Source: JBJGXI01 sp045635475
GTDB lineage: Bacteria; Bacillota; Bacilli; Bacillales; Amphibacillaceae
DNA length: 64,000 nucleotides
Assembly (NCBI RefSeq): GCF_045635475.1
Contig: NZ_JBJGXI010000016.1
Coordinates: 27,656-91,655 of the forward strand
Direction: 5' to 3'
The notes beneath the pieces were generated by a model. It worked only from the letters and a program-made list of their open reading frames with translations. It was not told the DNA's origin and did not search any database. The position numbers were made by a program, and so were the translations under genes. This document shows positions 42,350 through 49,956 of the stretch, in pieces; the stretch's first letter is position 1, and every line of letters starts with the position of its first letter.

Positions 42350-44290
42350 TTAAGATGAACGAATTAATATCGATATCATCTCGTTATAGGATTTACATTT
42401 TAATAGTTGTTGTATTAACGATGGGTTCTCAACGATTTTGGTAAGCATTGCATACATGTTTTGCAAATCTTCGCTGCTGTTTTTTTCTACACATAATAAA
42501 CAAACGAATTGTACACGTTTATCTTCCCAAAGTATCGGCTTATCTAATGTACATATTGAAATAAAAGTATGATCTGTTTGTGGTGTAATCGGATGAGGAA
42601 TCGCCGTTAAGTTGCCAAAAGCTGTCGGAGCAATTGCTTCTCTTTTATACACCGCATCAAGAAAACCGTCTTCCACAATATCTTTGGCCTTTAATTGTTC
42701 ATAGATAAACGTAAGAACCTCATCTTTTGATTCAAATTTCTGGTTCAAAAAAACACGGTCTTCCTTTATATAATCCGTTACACTATTAGCATGACCAAGT
42801 ATATGCTTTTCGATCTTATCCAAATCCTTCTCACCCAGAATTGTGTTCACTTCTATTACAGGGGCAGAAAGATTTTCCTGGATAGGGATACTGCTTATAA
42901 CAAGGTCCACATCATCCAATTGTAGTTGGTTTAACTTATAATATTCTGTCGTACCTGCAATTTCGATTAAACCACCGAATTTCGATTGAATTTTATATTT
43001 AATTAACTGCGCACTACCCAACCCTGACGCACACACAATCATACAACGTGTCGGACGCTTATTGAGCTTACTTCTTTCAATCGCCGCGCCAATATGCAAA
43101 GCAAGATAACCAATTTCATTTTCATCTATTTTTACACCAATCTGCTCTTCTATAGCAATTCCAGCTATGATACCTGCTTCAAACGCGAGTGCATAATTTG
43201 CCTTAATATCCTCTAGCATCGGGTTTCTAATATTCATTCCATAGCGAAACCGATTGATCGCTGGTTTTAAATGTAAACCTAATGCAATAATCAATTCGCG
43301 GTCATGCCGAATGTTAAGATTCAACTTTTCCTCTATCAGGTCCAAAGCCGCTGTCGTTAGTTCATAAACATCCGCTTCCATCACTTTACCGATTTCTTGT
43401 TCGCTCATATTCGACTGCCGAATCATTTTTGTTCCGAGCAAATGAATGGCAATGTAAGCAACCTCTACAGCTGGATAGGTAACTTGTAAGATACCCTCTG
43501 CTTTTTCGACAATCTGCTTAGCTACTTCATACTCTTTTTTATCTATTATTTCCTTTAGATCTTGTTTAACGATGGAAACGTGATGTCCACTTTTGATTCT
43601 TCGATAAGCAATTACCATATGAATAAATAAATTATTGACTGCTATATCAGACAGCGTAATGCCGTGTGATTTTATTTGAGCGAGGATGGTAGTCCATAGT
43701 TCCTGTAAGCTTTCCTCATCGATAAGTTTTGCTAACTGATCACGAATAACCATGTTCATTACCCGTTCATTCCTATTGAATACAAACTCAGATACGGCAT
43801 AGCGTAGTTTCACTTCGCTGCCTTTAACTTTCAACCCATAGTTCGGCCGCTTTTCCAAGGTTACACCGTAACCATCTATGATTTTTTTGGCTTGACGTAT
43901 ATCATTTTGAATCGTCGATTTGCTTATATGCATCTCATCGGCTAAATCATCTAATTTCAAATAATTCTCCGCAAGTAAAAAGCGCCTAATTAAGTATTGG
44001 ATTCGGTCTTCAGGTAAATCAGGAGAAGGTTGCGCTTCACTTGTTTCATCTTTAATCTCATCGTTTAAAAAATTCCGAAATTCAAGATCATTTTCGATAA
44101 CAAGTTGATAACCCTTACCTTTTAATGAATTTATACAAGCACCATGCTTTACAAGAATATGGTCCAGTGTCTTAACATCTTCTCGAATTGTTCTTGATGT
44201 GACTTCAGCAACATTAGCTAAATACTCACTTGTCAATGGCTGTTCAGTAGCTATTAATTCCTGTAAGATTTGCATTAGACGGGAGTTCAT
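42350..44290 (-). CDS. licR: PTS-controlled transcriptional activator LicR
   Basis: A 646-residue BglG/LicR-type activator. Order: HTH (about 1-60), second HTH of Mga type (about 85-150), PRD1 (about 185-285, His in NLFIHMV and AIHLLG), PRD2 (about 295-400, His in GLHLKP and LALHIGA), EIIB-like domain with Cys in CASGLGSAQL (about 415-500) and EIIA-like domain with the phospho-His in AIPHPITP (about 505-645). Phosphorylation of these sites by HPr and the PTS tunes activity. It lies downstream of the lic operon it should control, behind a terminator and an 89-bp inverted repeat. Confidence 0.9.
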   Translation of the reverse strand: MNSRLMQILQELIATEQPLTSEYLANVAEVTSRTIREDVKTLDHILVKHGACINSLKGKGYQLVIENDLEFRNFLNDEIKDETSEAQPSPDLPEDRIQYLIRRFLLAENYLKLDDLADEMHISKSTIQNDIRQAKKIIDGYGVTLEKRPNYGLKVKGSEVKLRYAVSEFVFNRNERVMNMVIRDQLAKLIDEESLQELWTTILAQIKSHGITLSDIAVNNLFIHMVIAYRRIKSGHHVSIVKQDLKEIIDKKEYEVAKQIVEKAEGILQVTYPAVEVAYIAIHLLGTKMIRQSNMSEQEIGKVMEADVYELTTAALDLIEEKLNLNIRHDRELIIALGLHLKPAINRFRYGMNIRNPMLEDIKANYALAFEAGIIAGIAIEEQIGVKIDENEIGYLALHIGAAIERSKLNKRPTRCMIVCASGLGSAQLIKYKIQSKFGGLIEIAGTTEYYKLNQLQLDDVDLVISSIPIQENLSAPVIEVNTILGEKDLDKIEKHILGHANSVTDYIKEDRVFLNQKFESKDEVLTFIYEQLKAKDIVEDGFLDAVYKREAIAPTAFGNLTAIPHPITPQTDHTFISICTLDKPILWEDKRVQFVCLLCVEKNSSEDLQNMYAMLTKIVENPSLIQQLLKCKSYNEMISILIRSS

Positions 44291-44332
44291 TTCTCATCTC
44301 CTCTCGTTCTATCTATTTTCCTGTAAGTACGT

Positions 44333-44421
44333 GTTCAAAAAGAGGACGAATGATCAAAGATGTTACGCATGAAATAACCAACTTTAGAAAGGGCCTCTGA
44401 TCATTTGTCGCCTTTTTGAAC
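44333..44421. repeat. 89-bp inverted-repeat element upstream of licR
   Basis: Arms of 27 bp (44333-44359 and 44395-44421) with four mismatches, starting GTTCAAAAAGAGGACG and ending GTCGCCTTTTTGAAC, around an AT-rich loop. Too long for an ordinary terminator and without coding capacity; MITE-like, a single copy in this window. Confidence 0.55.
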
Positions 44422-44535
44422 AATCACATTCAATAAAAAGTTTCTGTTAATCTAACTCTGTATTTTTATATCCATATTATACTATGACCATCCATCATAT
44501 ATTAAATATTCTTACCTACAGAAGACTATACATAA

Positions 44536-44565
44536 AGGTGTAGCTGACTTTTTGTCGCTACACCT
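44536..44565 (-). terminator. lic operon terminator
   Basis: AGGTGTAGC (44536-44544) and GCTACACCT (44557-44565) just past the GH1 gene stop; weak T tract on the minus strand. Confidence 0.6.
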
Positions 44566-44571
44566 ATTATT

Positions 44572-45960
44572 TTAAAATCCGTTATTGTTAGATACATCTG
44601 CAAACCATGAAGCACTTTTCTTAGCCGTTCTTTCTTTTGTTTCTATATCTACTGAGAAAAATCCATATCTATTTTTGTAGGCATTAGACCATGACCAATT
44701 ATCCATAAATGTCCACAAGTGATAACCCCTGGCATTACAGCCTTCTTCAATTGCTTTATACAACCACTTTAGGTGACCTTGAATAAATTCAATACGGTAA
44801 TCATCTTCAATTCTGCCATCTTTAATAAAACGAGCTTCATCTTGAACACCCATACCATTTTCTGAAATGAATGATTCAATATTCCCATAATTTTCTTTCA
44901 GGTTAATCATGATGTCATATATACCTTTTTCGTAGATTTCCCAACCTCTGTATATATTCATCTTTCTACCTGGCATTTCATAATTGTCGAAAAACCAATC
45001 AGGCATAAATGGACTATACGGATTTGGCAAACTCTCTTTCGCCTTTACACGGCGTGGTTGATAATAATTTACACCGAGCAAATCTACAGTATTATTTTTT
45101 AATAGCTCTGCATCACCGGTGACCGTTGAAGGCAGTTGTCCGTGTTCTTGTAGAAGATCTATTAGCTCTTGTGGGTATTCTCCCAATACAGCTGGGTCAA
45201 GGAAACTTCTATTAAAAAACAGATCTGCTATATGTGAAGCTTTCAAGTCTGCTGGATTTTGGCTTCTTGGGTATGAAGGCGTTAAGTTAAGAATAATCCC
45301 AATTTTGCCGTCCTTCACATCCAATGACTTAAACTCTTTTACAGCTTTAGCATGAGCAATCATTGTATTATAAGCTACTTGAAATGCTTTCTTTGCGTCA
45401 ACGACGTTAGGATAGTGGAAATCATATAAATATCCGCCTTCCACGGGTACAATAGGTTCGTTAAAAGTAAACCATTTTTTCACTCGGTCCCCGAACAATT
45501 CAAAGCATGTTTTTGCATAGACCGTGTATGCTTCGACAACCTCGCGACTTTCCCAGCCGCCTTTTTCTTGCAGCTCTAATGGCATGTCAAAGTGAAACAA
45601 GTTAATAAATGGCTCCACATCATTAGCAATCAACTCATCAATCACGTTATTATAAAAATCAACAGCCTCTTGATTCACTTCACCTGTACCACTAGGGATT
45701 AAACGAGACCACGAGATTGATGGACGAAATGAGTTATGACCAATTTGGTTCATTAGTTGGATATCTTCTTTATATTTATGGTAAAAATCAGATGTTGTTT
45801 CTGGCCCTACTTCTTCAAAAAAACGGTTGGGCTGTTGTTGATACCAATAGTCCCAGATGTTTTTACCCTTTCCACCATCTGATGCTGCGCCTTCTGTTTG
45901 TGTTGCTGAGGCTGCACTTCCCCACCAGAAACCTTCAGGGAATCTATATTGTAAAGACAT
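44572..45960 (-). CDS. 6-phospho-beta-glucosidase, GH1
   Basis: A 462-residue glycoside hydrolase family 1 enzyme. Acid/base Glu168 (TFNEP) and nucleophile Glu367 (ISENG) are present, with the N-terminal FWWGSAASATQTEGA. It splits the phosphorylated beta-glucosides delivered by the Lic PTS into glucose 6-phosphate and glucose or aglycone. In B. subtilis the matching position holds licH, a GH4 enzyme; here a GH1 (BglA/BglH type) takes that place. 14 nt downstream of licA, good GGAGGG site. Confidence 0.92.
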   Translation of the reverse strand: MSLQYRFPEGFWWGSAASATQTEGAASDGGKGKNIWDYWYQQQPNRFFEEVGPETTSDFYHKYKEDIQLMNQIGHNSFRPSISWSRLIPSGTGEVNQEAVDFYNNVIDELIANDVEPFINLFHFDMPLELQEKGGWESREVVEAYTVYAKTCFELFGDRVKKWFTFNEPIVPVEGGYLYDFHYPNVVDAKKAFQVAYNTMIAHAKAVKEFKSLDVKDGKIGIILNLTPSYPRSQNPADLKASHIADLFFNRSFLDPAVLGEYPQELIDLLQEHGQLPSTVTGDAELLKNNTVDLLGVNYYQPRRVKAKESLPNPYSPFMPDWFFDNYEMPGRKMNIYRGWEIYEKGIYDIMINLKENYGNIESFISENGMGVQDEARFIKDGRIEDDYRIEFIQGHLKWLYKAIEEGCNARGYHLWTFMDNWSWSNAYKNRYGFFSVDIETKERTAKKSASWFADVSNNNGF

Positions 45961-45974
45961 GTGGAACCCTCCAA

Positions 45975-46280
45975 TTATTTAGTACGATATATTTCAATAA
46001 TTTCAATAGCTAGATCTCTTACTGTCATAGCTGTCATAAGATGGTCTTGTGAATGGACAAGAATAATGTTAACGGATTGTCCTTCTCCACTAGCCTCTTC
46101 TTGTAACAATTTTGTTTGAAATTGGTGAGATTTTGCTAGCTCTTCACCAGCTTCTTTAATTAGTTCGTCTGCACGATCAAAATTTCCCTCTTTTGCTTCT
46201 TGAATAGCTTCCATTGCGCTTGATTTACCGTTTCCTGCAAAAAGAATAATTTGAAACGCAATTTCTGTAATTTTGTCCAT
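45975..46280 (-). CDS. licA: PTS lactose/cellobiose-family EIIA component
   Basis: A 101-residue all-helical EIIA. The phosphorylated His is in ILVHSQDHLM (His76), with the conserved Asp79 that binds the trimer metal. It receives phosphate from HPr and passes it to LicB. AGAGGTG lies 7 nt before the ATG. It is 84 nt after licC, a gap that holds a hairpin. Confidence 0.92.
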   Translation of the reverse strand: MDKITEIAFQIILFAGNGKSSAMEAIQEAKEGNFDRADELIKEAGEELAKSHQFQTKLLQEEASGEGQSVNIILVHSQDHLMTAMTVRDLAIEIIEIYRTK

Positions 46281-46316
46281 TCTTTTTCACCTCTATATTT
46301 TGTTAGTTTAATAGCA

Positions 46317-46351
46317 ATCCGTATCTCCAAATTGAGTTTGAAGATACGGAT
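46317..46351 (-). terminator. Intercistronic hairpin between licC and licA
   Basis: ATCCGTATCT (46317-46326) and AGATACGGAT (46342-46351). On the minus strand it is followed by TGCTATTAAA rather than a long T-run, so it may act in mRNA processing or as a partial terminator. Confidence 0.6.
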
Positions 46352-46364
46352 AAAATTTTATGTT

Positions 46365-47675
46365 TTATTTAGAATTTGCTTCTTGTTCATTTTTATAATA
46401 TTGGTTATCCATGATTTTAAGGAACGGCCACCAGATTACAAATACGATTACAATGTTAACTAATTGCAGAGCTGCCCCCTGCCACGCATTACCTGTTGCT
46501 AAGAATCCACTAATAATTGCCGGTGTTGTCCATGGTACGATTACGCCCGCTGGTTTTGGAACTATACCTGTTGCCATTGAGAAGTAAGTTACAAGTGCAA
46601 TTACTACAGGTGCAAGCAACCAAGGAATAAGTGTTAATGGATTCATAATGATTGGTAAACCAAAGATAATTGGTTCGTTAACGTTAAAGATTCCTGGAGG
46701 TCCACCTAATTTACCAAGTTCTTTCAACTGACGACTTCGTCCGATTAGGAAAATACCGATCACTACCGCAAGTGTCATACCTGATCCACCAATACCAACG
46801 ATAAATGTATCGATAAACTGTTTTGTTACAATGTTCGGTAGTTCTGTTCCATTTACAAAAGCTTGATAGTTTTGATCATTTAACGCATACCAAATCGGAT
46901 CGAATACTGAGTTTACAATAATTTGTCCGTGTAGACCAAAGAACCAAAATAATTGAATTAATAGAACTGCGATGATTGTTGCTGGCAAACCACTACCTAG
47001 CGCAGTTAATGGTTCTTGGATAAGTGTATATATAAAGTTTTGTACTGTTTCAAACGGTGTATAGCTAAAGATAATACGCACTACTAAGAATATAGTAAGT
47101 GTTAAAGTTATTGGAATAAGAGCACTAAACGATCTTGATACCGCATCCGGAACACCGGCTGGCATTTTAATAGTAAGATTTTTCTTTACAAAGTATTGAT
47201 ATAATTCAGCCGCAAAAAATGCTGCGAAGATTCCAAGAAACATACCTTCTGCACCCAATACGGATGTAGGGATAACTCCTCCAACTTCATGTGCAACATC
47301 ATCTAAGACAAATTCAGATAATTGTGGTGTTAAAATTAAGAATGCTCCAAGTGCAACAGCTGCACCATAGATTGATTCTCCTTCACGTTGTTCGACCATT
47401 TTGTAACCAATACCCATGATTACAAATAATCCCATAATACTTAGTGTAGCAGCTGATGCTGGTCCTAGTGCGTTTTGGTAAGCTGACCAAGCACTTTCAC
47501 CAACCCACTCATTAACGAACGGTAAGTTTGCTAATACTACGAAAATGGAACCAAAAATGATTAGTGGTAATGCTACCATGAAACCATTACGTAGAGCAGT
47601 TAAATATCGGTTGTTATTTAATTTATCAGCAACCGGCATTAGAATGTTTTCTAATACTTCCATAAATCTATTCAT
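46365..47675 (-). CDS. licC: PTS cellobiose/oligo-beta-glucoside EIIC permease
   Basis: A 436-residue membrane channel with about ten membrane segments. It shows the N-terminal LTALRNGFMVALPLIIFGS, the substrate-binding GGPPGIFNVNEPIIFGLPI region and WFFGLHGQ. Family: lactose/cellobiose EIIC. It moves oligo-beta-glucosides across the membrane with phosphorylation by LicB. 25 nt after licB. Confidence 0.93.
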   Translation of the reverse strand: MNRFMEVLENILMPVADKLNNNRYLTALRNGFMVALPLIIFGSIFVVLANLPFVNEWVGESAWSAYQNALGPASAATLSIMGLFVIMGIGYKMVEQREGESIYGAAVALGAFLILTPQLSEFVLDDVAHEVGGVIPTSVLGAEGMFLGIFAAFFAAELYQYFVKKNLTIKMPAGVPDAVSRSFSALIPITLTLTIFLVVRIIFSYTPFETVQNFIYTLIQEPLTALGSGLPATIIAVLLIQLFWFFGLHGQIIVNSVFDPIWYALNDQNYQAFVNGTELPNIVTKQFIDTFIVGIGGSGMTLAVVIGIFLIGRSRQLKELGKLGGPPGIFNVNEPIIFGLPIIMNPLTLIPWLLAPVVIALVTYFSMATGIVPKPAGVIVPWTTPAIISGFLATGNAWQGAALQLVNIVIVFVIWWPFLKIMDNQYYKNEQEANSK

Positions 47676-47700
47676 GCATCTCTCTCCTATTCTGCGTGTG

Positions 47701-48009
47701 TTATTCGCCTATTAATTCTAAGGCTTTATTTAGTACCGCTTCGCCATCAACACGGCCATAAGCCATTGGGTCGATAACGTCTAATGGAATTCCTACTTGT
47801 TCTGCAGTTACTGCAAATTTCTTTTTCATAAACCTCATTTGTGGTCCAATTAAAAGAACATCTGCTTTCTCCATATCTTTTGGAGCTTTGTCTTGAGCTA
47901 CTGCCCATATTTCTACCTCTATACCTCGAGCGTCTGCCGCTTCTTTCATTTTAGATACTAATAAACTAGTCGACATACCAGCTGAACAAGCTAATAAAAT
48001 ACGTTTCAT
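47701..48009 (-). CDS. licB: PTS lactose/cellobiose-family EIIB component
   Basis: A 102-residue cytoplasmic EIIB. The phosphorylated Cys is residue 8 in MKRILLACSAGMSTS; LLIGPQMRFM and the VIDPMAYGRVDG end are typical. It takes phosphate from LicA and gives it to the sugar. First gene of licB-licC-licA-GH1, with a promoter region holding a palindrome and a cre-like site. Confidence 0.93.
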   Translation of the reverse strand: MKRILLACSAGMSTSLLVSKMKEAADARGIEVEIWAVAQDKAPKDMEKADVLLIGPQMRFMKKKFAVTAEQVGIPLDVIDPMAYGRVDGEAVLNKALELIGE

Positions 48010-48049
48010 GTCGAAATTCCTCCTTATTTGTTTCTGTAATTACATTGTA

Positions 48050-48066
48050 ATGAAAAAGCGTTTTCA
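48050..48066 (-). promoter_or_regulatory. cre-like site before licB
   Basis: Minus strand TGAAAACGCTTTTTCA, close to the CcpA consensus but with two extra bases in the right half. It is followed by a TACAAT -10. It suggests glucose repression of the lic operon. Confidence 0.45.
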
Positions 48067-48081
48067 ACAACACACATTGTT

Positions 48082-48101
48082 TTTCCGTTAACAAGCGGAA
48101 A
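48082..48101 (-). promoter_or_regulatory. Palindrome upstream of licB, candidate LicR site
   Basis: TTTCCG-N8-CGGAAA, perfect 6-bp arms, located upstream of the -35 region where an activator would bind. Confidence 0.5.
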
Positions 48102-48290
48102 TGATTAATAAGAGAGAGTACATGAAAGGAAATAAAAAAGATTATGCCCGATTTAGAATCAGCTATAATCCTTTAACTTATTTATATATTAGTCTTTTTT
48201 TCGGATAGTTTGTCGCTTTTATAGGATTGAATTAAAATCCGACGTAGGAGAGCAACCTAGTTAGCTTTGCCTGCCGAAATCATAACCGAA

Positions 48291-48475
48291 TTGAACGGCC
48301 ATACAAGCGCATATTTCTCCCGTATTTCCAGTTTTGATGATTTAACGGCCACCACAGCACTTATTTATCGATAACAACCTACAAAAACAAGAATATCAGT
48401 TAAATAAGTGCGCTGGTGGCCGCATAATTCTAATAATTCCTCTTTTGTCACATATAAGAGCAATGGTGGCCGCCA
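48291..48475. repeat. Repeat B, copy 3
   Basis: GAACGGCCATACAAGCGCAT, ACGGCCACCACAGCACTTAT, inverted ATAAGTGCGCTGGTGGCCGC and TAAGAGCAATGGTGGCCGCC. Same spacing as the other B copies. The remainder of 48010-48536 holds the lic promoter region only. Confidence 0.7.
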
Positions 48476-48536
48476 ACGGCTTTCCACCCTCGCAACAATT
48501 GCCTCAGATGTTCAACTACATCCTGTCCTAACTTCC

Positions 48537-49433
48537 CTACTCCTTCAACAAAAATTTATGCATCCATATCGCGGCCTGCATACCATCTCCCATGGCAATG
48601 GTCACTTGCTCGGAATGGGCAACAACATCACCAGCAGCCCAGACATTTTCTACATTTGTAAGTTTTGTTCTTGGATTAACTAAGATGTGTTTATTATGGT
48701 GAAGCTCTACTCCCAACTTACTGGCAATGGTTGATTTAACATCATTACCACCGAAGGCAACAAATCCTTTATCCGCAGTGATACAAGTATGATCTTTTAA
48801 TTCAACATGGCCAATCTGTCCTTGATGACAAGCCACTTCACTAATTGACTGGTTGTAGAATTCGATACCTAATATATCGAGTTGTTCTAATAATTCCTTG
48901 TCCACTGCCGTTTGTTCATGGTTAATATAAGTAATCTGATCTGTCCAATAGTTCAATGTTATTGCCATATGAGCTCCCGCATTTCCAGCCCCAAGTACAA
49001 CTGTACGTTGTCCCTTAACTTCATAACCATCACAATCCGGACAAACATAAACGCTAACACCTAAACAGGGTGTTAATTGCTCAAGTAAGGGAATATGATC
49101 CATGATCCCTGTTGCGATTAATATTTGTTTGGCTTTGATTAAGGCTCCCTGTTTAACCTTAACTTCAAATAGCTTTTCGCTTTTTTCCACTTCACTCACT
49201 GTACCTTTATGAAACGCTATATCCAATTTTTCCGCTTGGCTCCTGCCAATACGCCTAAGTTCCTCACCAGAAATACCATCAGGCCAACCAAGAATATTAT
49301 GATAACTACGACATAAATTTGAGCGCCCATTTTCATCATCAATTACTAACACGTTATGCTGATATCTTCCTAACTGGATAGCAGCTTGCAGTCCCGCAAT
49401 TCCACCACCAATGATCACGCAATCATAAATCAT
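48537..49433 (-). CDS. Thioredoxin-reductase-like FAD/NAD(P) oxidoreductase
   Basis: About 298 residues from ATG 49433 (GAGAGGTG upstream); an ATG at 49448 lies before that site. FAD-binding VIIGGGIAGLQAAIQLGR at the start, a redox-type Cys pair CPDCDGYE (about residue 136), NAD(P)-binding VVLGAGNAGAHMA and the C-terminal FAD contact VWAAGDVV. The CPDC spacing is that of thioredoxin reductases (CxxC), but the rest is shorter and the electron acceptor is unknown. Single gene, divergent from the tiny-ORF array. Confidence 0.85.
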   Translation of the reverse strand: MIYDCVIIGGGIAGLQAAIQLGRYQHNVLVIDDENGRSNLCRSYHNILGWPDGISGEELRRIGRSQAEKLDIAFHKGTVSEVEKSEKLFEVKVKQGALIKAKQILIATGIMDHIPLLEQLTPCLGVSVYVCPDCDGYEVKGQRTVVLGAGNAGAHMAITLNYWTDQITYINHEQTAVDKELLEQLDILGIEFYNQSISEVACHQGQIGHVELKDHTCITADKGFVAFGGNDVKSTIASKLGVELHHNKHILVNPRTKLTNVENVWAAGDVVAHSEQVTIAMGDGMQAAIWMHKFLLKE

Positions 49434-49597
49434 ATAACACCTCTCCACTTCAACTCATATTTATAGTTTTAACGTCTTTGTTACACCCTACGTGTGGAAG
49501 TTCAACCCAATTTAACAAGAGAGGACTAGCGATAGTTCGGTCTAGAGACGGAGACAAAATCAATCTTCCTGCGGTTATGGTTCGTAGTATTTTTCCC

Positions 49598-49603
49598 TAT
49601 AAT
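49598..49603 (+). promoter_or_regulatory. Possible -10 box of the tiny-ORF array
   Basis: TATAAT 18 nt before the first ribosome binding site. A good -35 is not visible (TTATGG at 49575-49580, 17-bp spacing), so it may need an activator. The gap 49434-49627 holds nothing else recognised. Confidence 0.4.
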
Positions 49604-49627
49604 AAAGATATAGAAAACAGAGGAGTG

Positions 49628-49687
49628 ATGAAGATTTTTAATGCATATGAAGTTCAGCAAATCGTAGATAATCGTCGCCAGAAGTAA
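49628..49687 (+). CDS. Tiny ORF 1 of a tandem peptide family
   Basis: MKIFNAYEVQQIVDNRRQK (19 residues). AGAGGAG (49619-49625) is only 2 nt from this ATG but 8 nt from ATT 49634, where the homologous peptides start (MFNAYE). Initiation at ATT would give a 17-residue peptide of the same length as the other two. It shares FNAYEVQQ-x-V-x-x-RRQK with ORF 2. No known family recognised; acidic/amide middle with a basic tail, no signal or membrane segment. Confidence 0.55.
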   Translation: MKIFNAYEVQQIVDNRRQK

Positions 49688-49716
49688 TTAACACTTACAA
49701 AAGGAGGAATAAATAT

Positions 49717-49770
49717 ATGTTTAATGCATATGAAGTTCAACAATCAGTTAATGACAGACGTCAGAAGTAA
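49717..49770 (+). CDS. Tiny ORF 2 of a tandem peptide family
   Basis: MFNAYEVQQSVNDRRQK (17 residues). AAGGAGG (49701-49707) lies 9 nt before the ATG, as strong a site as any gene in the window. Close paralogue of ORF 1 (differences in the middle only), 29 nt after its stop. Confidence 0.6.
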   Translation: MFNAYEVQQSVNDRRQK

Positions 49771-49799
49771 CAATAATATTGATGAAGGAGGATCTTTAC

Positions 49800-49853
49800 A
49801 TGTTTAATGAATTCGAGCTTGAACAAATTATAAGTGATCGTCGCCCTAAATAA
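49800..49853 (+). CDS. Tiny ORF 3 of a tandem peptide family
   Basis: MFNEFELEQIISDRRPK (17 residues). AAGGAGG (49785-49791) lies 8 nt before the ATG. More diverged than ORFs 1 and 2 but keeps FNxxExxQxxxxxRRxK and the exact length, which points to selection on the peptide. 29 nt after ORF 2. Confidence 0.6.
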   Translation: MFNEFELEQIISDRRPK

Positions 49854-49894
49854 TAATTAACAAGTAAAAAAATGAAATCGGGGTGAACTTAAAA

Positions 49895-49918
49895 ATGTAT
49901 ACATGCCAACAAAAATAG
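49895..49918 (+). CDS. Seven-codon ORF after the tandem peptides
   Basis: MYTCQQK, with CGGGGTGA (49879-49886) 8 nt before the ATG. The TAG overlaps the left arm of the terminator. Could be a leader-type peptide, a decayed fourth copy or chance. Confidence 0.25.
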   Translation: MYTCQQK

Positions 49919-49955
49919 ACCCTCGTTCCAATTCAAATGGAAGAGGGTCTTTTAT
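49917..49955. terminator. Bidirectional terminator between the tiny ORFs and the AEC gene
   Basis: AGACCCTC-G-TTCCA and TGGAA-GAGGGTCT with one bulge, then TTTTATTTT. It closes the tiny-ORF transcript and the converging AEC gene. Confidence 0.85.
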
Positions 49956-49956
49956 T

